A stretch of 64,000 bases of DNA from CAYSUS01 sp964434165. GTDB taxonomy: Bacteria; Planctomycetota; Planctomycetia; Pirellulales; Thermoguttaceae. Of the stretch, positions 35,989-43,105 are shown piece by piece. The DNA lies in NCBI GenBank assembly GCA_964434165.1, contig CAYSUS010000009.1:35231-99230 (forward strand), written 5' to 3'. The first letter of the stretch is position 1; each line of letters begins with the position of its first letter. The position numbers were made by a program, and so were the translations under genes. The notes beneath the pieces were generated by a model that saw nothing but the letters and a program-made list of their open reading frames with translations, ran no database searches and had not been told where the DNA came from.

Positions 35989-38619
35989 TCAGCTTGCGCC
36001 GCGCCGACCACCTTCGGCCTCGGCAACCAGTCGCTCCTGCCACTGCTTGAGCCACTGAAGCGCTGCAAGCGGCGTGGTCTCGTCGAGGTTCAGCTCGCGC
36101 AGGGCCTCGACCACGGGATGATCGATCGGGCTGAAGAGCGTCATCTGGATTTCCGCCCTCTTCGCCTTGCGCGAGGGCTTGCGCGCCACCTTGGCCCGGC
36201 CCTGCCCGTCCAGATGCTCGTTCTCCAGTTGCGCCAGGATGTCCTTCGATCGCTCGACGACCTCGCGGGGCACGCCGGCCAGTCGGGCCACGTGGATCCC
36301 GTAGCTCTTGTCCGCCGCGCCGTCGAGGATCTTGTGCAGGAACACCACCTCGTCCTGCCACTCGCGCACGGCCACGTTGAGGTTCAACACGCCGCCGAGC
36401 GACTTCTCCAGGTCGGTCAGCTCGTGGTAGTGCGTGGCGAACAGCGTGCGGCAGCCCACGCGGTCGTGCAGGTGCTCGACGACCGACCAGGCCAGGGAGA
36501 TGCCGTCATAGGTGCTCGTGCCCCGGCCGATCTCGTCGAGGATCACCAGGCTCCGCGCGGTAGCCGTATTGAGGATCCGCGCGGTCTCGGTCATCTCGAC
36601 CATGAACGTGCTCTGGCCGCGGGTCAGCTCGTCGCTGGCCCCCACGCGCGCGAACACCCGGTCGGCGATACCGATCTCCGCCTCCCGCGCCGGCACGAAG
36701 CTGCCGATCTGCGCCATCAGCCCCAGCAGCGCCACCTGGCGGATGTACGTGCTCTTGCCGGCCATGTTGGGCCCGGTGATCAGGGCGATCGGAGGGCGGT
36801 CGCCGCCCAACCGCGTGTCGTTGGGCACGAAGACGCCCTCCGGCTCCACGACGTCGAGCACCGGGTGGCGCCCGTCGAAGACCCGCACCACGGGCTCCTC
36901 GACCACGCGCGGACGGCAGTAGTTGCGCTGGCGCGCCAGCTCGGCCAGCGCGCCGAGCACGTCGATCTGGGCCAGCGCCCGGGCCGTATCCTGCATCCTC
37001 GCCCGCTCCTGGAGTACCCTCTCGCGCAGCTCCAGGAAGATCGTGTGCTCCAGGTCCTTGGCCTTCTCGTCGGCCGCGAGGACCTTTTCCTCATACTCCT
37101 TGAGCTCGGGTGTGATGTAGCGCTCGGCGTTCTTGACCGTCTGCTTGCGGATGTACTCGGCCGGGACCTTGTCGCGGTGGACGTGCGTGACCTCGATGTA
37201 GTAGCCGAAGACCTTGTTGAACCCGACCTTGAGATTGGGTATGCCGCTCCGCCCGCTCTGCTTGGCCTGGTACTGGGCGATCCACTGCTTGCCGCCGCGG
37301 GCCAGCTCGCGCAGGGCGTCGAGCTCCTCGCGGAAGCCTTGGCGGATGAAGCCGCCCTCGCGGCTGGTCAGGGGGCAGTCCTCCTCCAGGGTCGCATCCA
37401 GGCGCGCGCGCAAGTCGGGGCAGAGGTCGATCGCCGCCTCCAGCTCGTTAAGTAGCCCGCTCCTGCGCGCGGTGAGTCTGGCCTTCAGCGCGGGCAGGCT
37501 CCGCAGGGTCTTGGCCAGGAAGCTCAAATCGCGGGGCGTGGCGCGGCCGGTGGTCACGCGGCCGAGCAGGCGCTCCACGTCGTACACGCGCCGCAGCGCG
37601 TCGCGCAGCTCGCCTGACAGCGCGGCCTCGTGGAGAAACTCCGCCACGGCGTCGAGCCGCGCGTCGATGGCGGCCGGATCGGTGAGCGGGCTGGCGACCC
37701 ACTCGGCCAGGAGTCGCGAGCCCATGGCCGTGACCGTGCGGTCGAGGACCCACAGGAGCGAGCCCTCGCGTCGCCCCTCGCGGAGGGTGCGCGTGATCTC
37801 CAGGCTCCGCCGGCTGGCCTCGTCGATCTCCATCACGCTGCCGCGCCGGTAGGGCAGCAAACGGTCGATGTGCGCCAGCGAGCTCTTCTGCGTCTCGGAG
37901 AGGTAGTCGAGCACGGCCCCGGCCGCGCGGATCGCCTGGGCGTCGCCCACCTCCTCGCCGAAGCCGAACCCCTCCAGGCTCGCCGTGCCGAAATGGCGGG
38001 TGAGGGCCTGCCGGGCGGAGTCCAGCGAGAACGCCCAGGCGGGGCGGCGCGTGAGCATGGTCTGCTCCGAGGCGGCCGCGGGCGGGAGTGCCTCCTCTTC
38101 AGACAGCAGGCACTCGGAAGGCGCGATCCGCGCGAGCTGGTCGCCCAGCTCCCCCCCGTCGAACGCCGCCGCCAGGAAGCGCCCGGTCGAGAGATCGACC
38201 CAGGCCACCCCGGCCGGACAGCCCGGCGCGACCGCCGTCAGATAATTGCTCTCGCGCGGGTCGAGCAAGGCCTCGTCGGTGACCGTGCCGGGCGTGACCA
38301 CGCGGGTCACCTCGCGCTTCACGAGCCCCCTGGCCTGTCTGGGGTCTTCCACCTGGTCGCACACGGCCACGCGCAGCCCGGCCGCGATGAGCTTGCCCAG
38401 GTAGCTTTCGAGCTGGTGGTGGGGAAAGCCGGCCATGGGCACGGCGTTCTCGCCCTTGTCGCGGCTGGTCAGCGCGATGCCGAGCGTGCGCGCCGCCGTC
38501 TTCGCGTCGTCATAGAACAGCTCGTAGAAATCCCCCATGCGGAACAGCAGCAGGGCATCCGGGCACGCCTGCTTGGCGTCCAGGTACTGCTTCATCATGG
38601 GGGTCGCGGACGGGGGCAT
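35989..38619 (-). CDS. mutS: DNA mismatch repair protein MutS
   Basis: Recognises mispaired bases and uses ATP to recruit downstream repair factors. The 876 residues hold the complete MutS order: the N-terminal mismatch-binding domain with GDFYELFYDDA (the Phe-x-Glu wedge), connector, core and clamp (GIPNLKVGFNKVFGYYIEVT), and the ATPase with the P-loop GPNMAGKSTYIRQ at about 615, DEIGRGTSTYDG and ATHYHELT. The C-terminal helix-turn-helix follows. The ATG at 38619 lacks a ribosome-binding site, and a promoter-like sequence would start transcription at the ATG itself. MutL is not adjacent. No unusual residue is seen. Confidence 0.98.
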   Translation of the reverse strand: MPPSATPMMKQYLDAKQACPDALLLFRMGDFYELFYDDAKTAARTLGIALTSRDKGENAVPMAGFPHHQLESYLGKLIAAGLRVAVCDQVEDPRQARGLVKREVTRVVTPGTVTDEALLDPRESNYLTAVAPGCPAGVAWVDLSTGRFLAAAFDGGELGDQLARIAPSECLLSEEEALPPAAASEQTMLTRRPAWAFSLDSARQALTRHFGTASLEGFGFGEEVGDAQAIRAAGAVLDYLSETQKSSLAHIDRLLPYRRGSVMEIDEASRRSLEITRTLREGRREGSLLWVLDRTVTAMGSRLLAEWVASPLTDPAAIDARLDAVAEFLHEAALSGELRDALRRVYDVERLLGRVTTGRATPRDLSFLAKTLRSLPALKARLTARRSGLLNELEAAIDLCPDLRARLDATLEEDCPLTSREGGFIRQGFREELDALRELARGGKQWIAQYQAKQSGRSGIPNLKVGFNKVFGYYIEVTHVHRDKVPAEYIRKQTVKNAERYITPELKEYEEKVLAADEKAKDLEHTIFLELRERVLQERARMQDTARALAQIDVLGALAELARQRNYCRPRVVEEPVVRVFDGRHPVLDVVEPEGVFVPNDTRLGGDRPPIALITGPNMAGKSTYIRQVALLGLMAQIGSFVPAREAEIGIADRVFARVGASDELTRGQSTFMVEMTETARILNTATARSLVILDEIGRGTSTYDGISLAWSVVEHLHDRVGCRTLFATHYHELTDLEKSLGGVLNLNVAVREWQDEVVFLHKILDGAADKSYGIHVARLAGVPREVVERSKDILAQLENEHLDGQGRAKVARKPSRKAKRAEIQMTLFSPIDHPVVEALRELNLDETTPLAALQWLKQWQERLVAEAEGGRRGAS

Positions 38620-38625
38620 CCCCGT

Positions 38626-38655
38626 ATGCTAGCAAAGCGCGACGAGCAGGCTCAA
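38626..38655 (-). promoter_or_regulatory. Candidate mutS promoter giving a leaderless message
   Basis: On the minus strand TTGAGC (38655-38650), an 18-nt spacer and TAGCAT (38631-38626) would place the transcription start at about 38619, the A of the mutS ATG. Confidence 0.35.
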
Positions 38656-38661
38656 GGGGCC

Positions 38662-38798
38662 GGGGACAGGTCAGGAGGCAGGGGTCGGGTGGGAAGGGAT
38701 CGCAGATTGATGATTTCGTTGCCGGGGCATCGGCCTCGATCTTCAGTCTCCAATCTCCAATCGGCAATCCCTGCCACTTGCCGCCTGACCCTGTCCCC
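38662..38798. repeat. MITE-like inverted repeat after fliG
   Basis: The left arm GGGGACAGGTCAGGAGGCA and the right arm TGCCGCCTGACCCTGTCCCC pair with about two differences. They enclose some 95 nt that include CTCCAATCTCCAATC repeats. The right arm abuts and touches the fliG stop codon. No open reading frame is inside. Confidence 0.65.
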
Positions 38799-39796
38799 TA
38801 CTCGATAAACCGTTCCTCCTCCTCGTCGCCGTGCGTGGTGATCTCGCCGGCATCTTCCAGGCGCCGCACGACGTCCACGATCTGCTGTTGCGTCTGCTCG
38901 ACCACCGACAGGCGGACCGGCCCCAGGTACTCCATCTCCTCGCGGAGCAGGTCGGAGGCCCGCTTCGACATGTTGTTGAGGATCTTCTCCTTGAGCTCCT
39001 CGCTGGCGCCCTTCAGAGCCATGGCCCACTGCGTGTTCTCGACGTTCTTCAGCAGCGTCTGGATGTCGCGATCGCTGAGCTTCGTGATGTCCTCGAACAC
39101 GAACATCAGCCGCCGGATCTCCTCGACCAGGTCGGGGTCCTCCTGGGCCAGGTTCTCCAGCAGGCTCCGCTCCGTGGCGCGGTCGATCACGTTGAGGACC
39201 TCGGCCACCGCCGAAACGCCGCCGGCGGTCTCGAACTGCTGGCTCATTACGCTCGCCATGCGGTGCTCCAATCCCGTCTCGACCAGGTTGATGATCTCCG
39301 GGCTGGTCTGCGACATCGTCGCCATGCGCTTGATGACCGATAGTTGACGCTCGGTCGGCAGGCCGCTGATGATGTCCGAGGCCTGGGCCGGTGGGACGTG
39401 GCAGAGGATCAGCGCGATGGTCTGTGGATGCTCGTCGATGATGAACGTGAGGAGATTCTGGCTATCGACCTTCTGCAAGAAGCCGAACGGAAGGGCCTCG
39501 ATCGACTGCCGCACGCTTTCGATCGTCGGCGCCGCCGCCCGGCCGAGGGCCTGCTCCAACAGCCCCTGGGCCACGTCCAGCCCGCCACGCTTGCCGGTCA
39601 GCGCAGCCGGATTCGCCCGGGCGAACTCCTGGATCACCGCCTCCTGCTCATCGCCGCTGAACACGCCCGTCTTCGCGATCTCGACGGACACGGCCTCGAT
39701 CTGCTTGGGATCGAGCTTCGACAGCAGGATCGCCGCCTGCTCGTGGGGCAGGCTCATCAGCAGCACGGCGGCCTTGCGAATGTCGTTGCCGGGCAT
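38798..39796 (-). CDS. fliG: Flagellar motor switch protein FliG
   Basis: FliG couples the MS-ring (FliF) to the stator and to the CheY-regulated switch. All 332 residues align with the three-domain plan: N-terminal FliF-binding domain (KAAVLLMSLPHEQAAILLSKL), middle domain with LTFIIDEHPQTIALILCHVPPA in the EHPQ/EHPQTI motif, and C-terminal domain with FVFEDITKLSDRDIQTLLKNV and SEELKEKILNNMSKRAS, containing the stator-facing charged residues. The ATG at 39796 lies 4 nt after the stop of a small ORF that looks like a FliF tail, so translation is probably coupled. No other ring, export or hook gene is in the window; the rest must lie elsewhere if the cell is motile. Confidence 0.97.
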   Translation of the reverse strand: MPGNDIRKAAVLLMSLPHEQAAILLSKLDPKQIEAVSVEIAKTGVFSGDEQEAVIQEFARANPAALTGKRGGLDVAQGLLEQALGRAAAPTIESVRQSIEALPFGFLQKVDSQNLLTFIIDEHPQTIALILCHVPPAQASDIISGLPTERQLSVIKRMATMSQTSPEIINLVETGLEHRMASVMSQQFETAGGVSAVAEVLNVIDRATERSLLENLAQEDPDLVEEIRRLMFVFEDITKLSDRDIQTLLKNVENTQWAMALKGASEELKEKILNNMSKRASDLLREEMEYLGPVRLSVVEQTQQQIVDVVRRLEDAGEITTHGDEEEERFIE

Positions 39797-39800
39797 GCCT

Positions 39801-40037
39801 TCAGTCTTGGGAACCGAGCCAGTAGGCGACCACCCCCAACACGCTCTCGGGCTGGTCCGCGGCCACCTCGTTCAGCCGGCGAAGGCCGGCCGCCGTTTCG
39901 GAAGCCGACCCGTCGCGGCGTGCTCCGCAGCGTCGTGGCGCGGACCGAACGTCTGCAGGCCGGGACGCGAAGTCTGGCTGTGAAGCTGGCTCTCGTCGCA
40001 GGTTTCGCATCTTCCCAGAATTTCCAAGGTTGGGCAA
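39801..40037 (-). CDS. Small ORF ending in a FliF-like FliG-binding tail
   Basis: A 78-residue ORF from a TTG (an ATG at 40010 is an alternative). Its last 25 or so residues, LNEVAADQPESV then LGVVAYWLGSQD, match the pattern E-x4-x-P-x2-V-x3-V-x2-W-[LIM] of the FliF C-terminus, the peptide that docks into the FliG N-terminal domain. The first 45 residues are basic and resemble nothing known, and a stop lies three codons upstream of the TTG, so the MS-ring part of FliF is absent. Position (directly before fliG, 4 nt gap) is exactly that of fliF. Either it is the remnant of a mostly deleted fliF or a genuine small FliG partner. The tail match is by eye. Confidence 0.5.
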   Translation of the reverse strand: MPNLGNSGKMRNLRREPASQPDFASRPADVRSAPRRCGARRDGSASETAAGLRRLNEVAADQPESVLGVVAYWLGSQD

Positions 40038-40220
40038 ATACCGTTACCCCCACGACCGTTGTGATCGGCTGGCCGATTATCGACCTGTGGAGAGCGGTCT
40101 CTTGAAGAATTCCGGACAAGACGACGGGGGCCCCGTCCCGTGGCCCGGCCCACGCGACGCGACCCCGCCAACCTGCCGATCGACCCGAGCGGGAGCTGGG
40201 GAGGCGCGGCCGCCGCGCTT

Positions 40221-40697
40221 TCAGACCGCGACGGGAGACGGAACGGGTGCCAGCCCGACCTCGAGCGTCAGATCACCCCACTCCGTTTCGAAGGGGACGC
40301 AGATCGGGGTCACGTTCGACGGAAAACGGATCTCGTGGTCGGTGCCCGTGATCAGGCTGGGAAGGCTCACCGACAGTTGCAGCTCCTCAAGCTGCGACTT
40401 CGCCCGGCCGGCAACCATGTTGGTCAACTCGCCCACCGCGTCCAGCACGTCGGCGTCCACCTCGGTGGCCTCCGTCATCAGCATGGTGGAGGCGGCCTTC
40501 AGGGCGACGGACTGCGAGACGCTCAGCACCACGGTCCCCACGGCGTGGCCCGACAGACCGATCACGCCGCTGATCGGATGCCGAGGGTGGTTGCCGTCCT
40601 TCAGAGTGATCGCCCCTCGCGTCACGTCGCAACTGAGCATGGTCTGGAAGACCGTGCCGAGCGAGGAAATGAAAGGGTTGATGTACTCGGCTTTCAT
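40221..40697 (-). CDS. cheX: CheX-like chemotaxis phosphatase
   Basis: CheX dephosphorylates CheY-P in chemotaxis. The 158-residue protein opens MKAEYINPFISSLGTVFQTML as CheX proteins do, has the central block GVIGLSGHAVGTVVLSVS, and the catalytic-helix region VDADVLDAVGELTNMVAGRAKSQLEEL, in which the E-x2-N pair (GELTN) is the active site. The ATG at 40697 has AAGGA about 8 nt upstream; an earlier ATG at 40706 would abut it. It is the first gene of a probable cheX, FliF-tail ORF, fliG unit. No CheA, CheY or CheW is nearby. Confidence 0.88.
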   Translation of the reverse strand: MKAEYINPFISSLGTVFQTMLSCDVTRGAITLKDGNHPRHPISGVIGLSGHAVGTVVLSVSQSVALKAASTMLMTEATEVDADVLDAVGELTNMVAGRAKSQLEELQLSVSLPSLITGTDHEIRFPSNVTPICVPFETEWGDLTLEVGLAPVPSPVAV

Positions 40698-41007
40698 CGA
40701 TGCCATCCTTCACCCCGCCCCGATCTGCGAGCCGATGGGACCTGTCCTGCCCAGCGAGAGAGCCCGGAGGCGAATTGCCTATCGAAAGTTAGGTTGTCTG
40801 GGCAGTCGGGCAAACTCTGGCGGGCTGATCTCGGCGTCCACTCGTCGCAGTCGCGGACGCGATAGGCCGGCTGTGCCAGACATTTGGCCGCTTTGCCGCT
40901 GAAGTGGGGGTGTGGGCTCCGACGCCGACTTCCCGTGCCCCCTGCTGGGGCTGCCCGACGCAGGGCGCTCGCTGGGCTGTGTCGGCCCGGCACCGAATCC
41001 CCCATGC
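40698..41007. other. 310-nt intergenic region between queD and cheX
   Basis: I see no supported gene, repeat or strong promoter. The cheX promoter probably lies here. A TTGCCC-TAACTT pair on the minus strand near 40785-40815 is too weak to annotate. Confidence 0.5.
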
Positions 41008-41496
41008 CTACGGCCGCAGCTCGCAGACGGCCGACTGCCCCAGGCACTCGTCAACCTCGATCCGGACCAGGTCGGGGATCCGGCCCGTCTGGGCCTCGAT
41101 CGCGGCCAGTAGCCGCGTGCCCACGTGACGCGCCAGCAGCTCGCTGGTCGTGTTGGGCACCGGCAGCAAGAGGCAGTCGCAGCGCGGGAAGACCCACCGC
41201 CGCTCGCGAAACCGCACGACCACCTCTCGGTCGTCGGCCTCCACGCGGATCAGCGGATGGGCGGTGGGCAGCAGCATCCGGTGGTCGAGCTCTGCGACGA
41301 TCCCTCGAAGCGTCTCGCGGAGGAACACGAAATCGATCACGTAGTGGTTATCGTCCAGGGGCCCTCGGACCTCAGCCGCCACGCGATAGTTGTGGCCGTG
41401 CAGGCGCTCGCACACATCGCCATCGAACGTGATGAAGTGCCCGGAACTGAACACCAGCTCTTCTTTCGAGATGCGGACGCTGTACTGCTCGCGCAT
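41008..41496 (-). CDS. queD: 6-pyruvoyl-tetrahydropterin synthase family (QueD-like)
   Basis: QueD makes 6-carboxy-tetrahydropterin from dihydroneopterin triphosphate, the first committed step of queuosine (7-deazaguanine) synthesis; close relatives make other pterins. The 162-residue protein has the three zinc ligands His20 (SSGHFITF), His33 and His35 (RLHGHNYRV) and the catalytic Cys29 (GDVCERL), with a final Glu in RIEVDE. The ATG at 41496 is chosen by family length, since no good ribosome-binding site is visible. No queC, queE or queF is nearby. A long stretch around PRCDCLLLPVPNTTSE is unlike the shortest E. coli form, so the exact pterin product is uncertain. Confidence 0.88.
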   Translation of the reverse strand: MREQYSVRISKEELVFSSGHFITFDGDVCERLHGHNYRVAAEVRGPLDDNHYVIDFVFLRETLRGIVAELDHRMLLPTAHPLIRVEADDREVVVRFRERRWVFPRCDCLLLPVPNTTSELLARHVGTRLLAAIEAQTGRIPDLVRIEVDECLGQSAVCELRP

Positions 41497-41740
41497 GGGA
41501 GTGGGGATCAAGGATCGGAGATGGGGATTGGGGGAGGGACCGCTCCGGCTGAATCGCCAGGCGTGCTTTGCAGAGCTCCCCTTTTCCGTTGCCGCTGCGC
41601 ACTCCTGTTTCCACGAAACACCAGACTGCCGATTACGGCGAAGTAGTCTCTGAGCCGTTCCTTCGAGGCCAGCCTCCGCGAGGCGGCTCCACGGTGTTGG
41701 AAGGGACCCGCAACTATGCAACGCCACTTGCCCTCGCACC

Positions 41741-42139
41741 TCAGCCGAGCCACCTCCCCGCCGCATATCCGATGCCGCTGACCGACGCGGCGAGCACGGC
41801 GCCCCAGACCATGTCCACCGCCGTCACCAGCCACGGCCAGTTCTTCACCGTCGCCAGGTTCGTCAGGTCGTAGGTCGCGTAGCATACCAGGCCGAAGAAC
41901 GCGCCCAGAAGCAGCGCCCTGCTCAGCGACCTCGCCTGGAGCCCGGGCAGGATGGCGAACACCAGTAGCCCGGCCACGAACAGCAGGTAGAACAGCAACG
42001 CCGCCCACCACACGGGCTGGTCGGAGAGCAGGGCCCCGAGCTGCCTTCGATAGAACCGCGGGGCCATCACGGCCAGCCAGACCAGGTCGATGGCCAAGAA
42101 GCCGACCAGGGCTAGGAAATAGAGCTTGGCGTGGTACAT
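41741..42139 (-). CDS. DUF2177 integral membrane protein
   Basis: A 132-residue protein with four predicted membrane helices (about residues 5-27, 44-67, 73-95 and 105-128). The family motifs FLAIDLVWLAVMAPRFYR near the N-terminus and ALLLGAFFGLVCYATYDLTNLATVKNWP in the third helix identify DUF2177. Function is unknown. The ATG at 42139 lies 7 nt beyond the stop of the ORF6N chimera, so the two could be cotranslated. A 244-nt gap without a supported gene separates it from queD. Confidence 0.9.
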   Translation of the reverse strand: MYHAKLYFLALVGFLAIDLVWLAVMAPRFYRRQLGALLSDQPVWWAALLFYLLFVAGLLVFAILPGLQARSLSRALLLGAFFGLVCYATYDLTNLATVKNWPWLVTAVDMVWGAVLAASVSGIGYAAGRWLG

Positions 42140-42145
42140 GTTGAT

Positions 42146-42976
42146 TCACCGGCTTGTGATGTGCTTGGCAGCAACGGCTGCCGGGCGGGCTGTGCGGGTC
42201 GGATCGCCGAGGACCACCGCGGGCGCCCCGTCCCAGTAAAACGCTGCCAGCCCCCGCGTTCGCCGTCGCGCGGAGCATTCCCCACGCCCTCGATTGCCCG
42301 CTTCCGCCTCCCTCCCCGGCACGCGCACGACCAGGTCGTCCCAGTTGGAGGACTCGGGCGTCTCGTCTTGCTCGGCATGGCCGCGGCCGCCGTTGTCCTG
42401 GCCGTTCGGACCGACGCTGTAAAGGAGCAGCCCCCGGCGCGGCTGGAAAAGCTCCCGGGCGGACGAGCAAACAATGTCCAGATCGGCGAACCGCTCGCAG
42501 TAATGGAGCCGCTCGGCCATCGGCGGCAGTGGCGGTGCGGCCTTCAGGCGCTTCAGCATCGTTCGCGCCTGGCGGGAAGAAGGACGGCCGTGCTCGGAAA
42601 TGAGCTGATCTCCCTCGAGGGCCATCCAGTCCATCGACCTGGCGACGAGCCCGCCGCATACCGAAGGCATCCCATCGGAGACCAGCCAGGCGAGGCGGCG
42701 GCAGGCGAGAATGTCTTCGAACGCCGCCTCGGGCCTGCGACTGGGCTTTGATGTCACAAGTTGTGATGTCAAAGCCATAAACTCTTGCTGCGTAAGCTGA
42801 AACGCGAAATCGGGCGGAAACCGGTCGGCGTTGCGCTTGACGCTCTGGTTCAGGGACGAGGTTCTCACTTGGTAGAGCCGGGCGAGATCGGCGTCGAGCA
42901 TTACCCGCTGTCCGCGGACGACATGGATTGCTCGCTCGATTTGCTCCGCCGGTTCGCAGCCTCGCTTCTTCCCCAT
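42146..42976 (-). CDS. Chimera: ORF6N domain fused to a fragment of the neighbouring gene's family
   Basis: Residues 1-79 are an ORF6N domain (IHVVRGQRVMLDADLARLYQV, RFPPDFAFQLTQQE), a DNA-binding domain found in phage and mobile-element regulators. The domain stops at TSKPSR, just where GGRR-LPYAF normally follows. Residues 82-177 (PEAAFEDILACRRLAWLVSD, QARTMLKRLKAAPPLPPMAE) match the adjacent 555-residue protein at about 240-340. Residues 181-222 (RGLLLYSVGPNGQDNG, NWDDLVVRVPG) match its extreme C-terminus. About 170 residues between those parts are missing. The last 54 residues match nothing. It therefore looks like a recombination product of two genes plus a deletion. It keeps one long frame, but function is doubtful. 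Confidence 0.8.
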   Translation of the reverse strand: MGKKRGCEPAEQIERAIHVVRGQRVMLDADLARLYQVRTSSLNQSVKRNADRFPPDFAFQLTQQEFMALTSQLVTSKPSRRPEAAFEDILACRRLAWLVSDGMPSVCGGLVARSMDWMALEGDQLISEHGRPSSRQARTMLKRLKAAPPLPPMAERLHYCERFADLDIVCSSARELFQPRRGLLLYSVGPNGQDNGGRGHAEQDETPESSNWDDLVVRVPGREAEAGNRGRGECSARRRTRGLAAFYWDGAPAVVLGDPTRTARPAAVAAKHITSR

Positions 42977-43024
42977 GGCGGTAGCCTAGCCCGAGTTGGC
43001 ACGCACGTCGCAAGTTGCCCGCGC

Positions 43025-43053
43025 ACTATCGTACTCCGTACTCGCGTACTTCG
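43025..43053. repeat. GTACT-rich intergenic sequence with shared 18-nt core
   Basis: ACTATCGTACTCCGTACT (43025-43042) is identical to 32509-32526; CGCGTACTTCG follows. It lies between the ORF6N chimera and the related 555-residue gene. Confidence 0.8.
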
Positions 43054-43105
43054 CACCTGGAGAGTGCGAATGCAGGCAAACAATGAGGACGGAGTGCGCC
43101 AAAGG

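Noticed and set aside
41497..41740. Possible small gene between queD and the DUF2177 gene
   Set aside because: Open frames exist on both strands, but none has a ribosome-binding site, membrane pattern or recognisable motif.
42996..43012. Sigma-54-like site TTGGCACG-CACG-TCGCA
   Set aside because: One mismatch from the consensus, but it faces right and no rightward gene lies downstream, so it is probably chance in GC-rich DNA.
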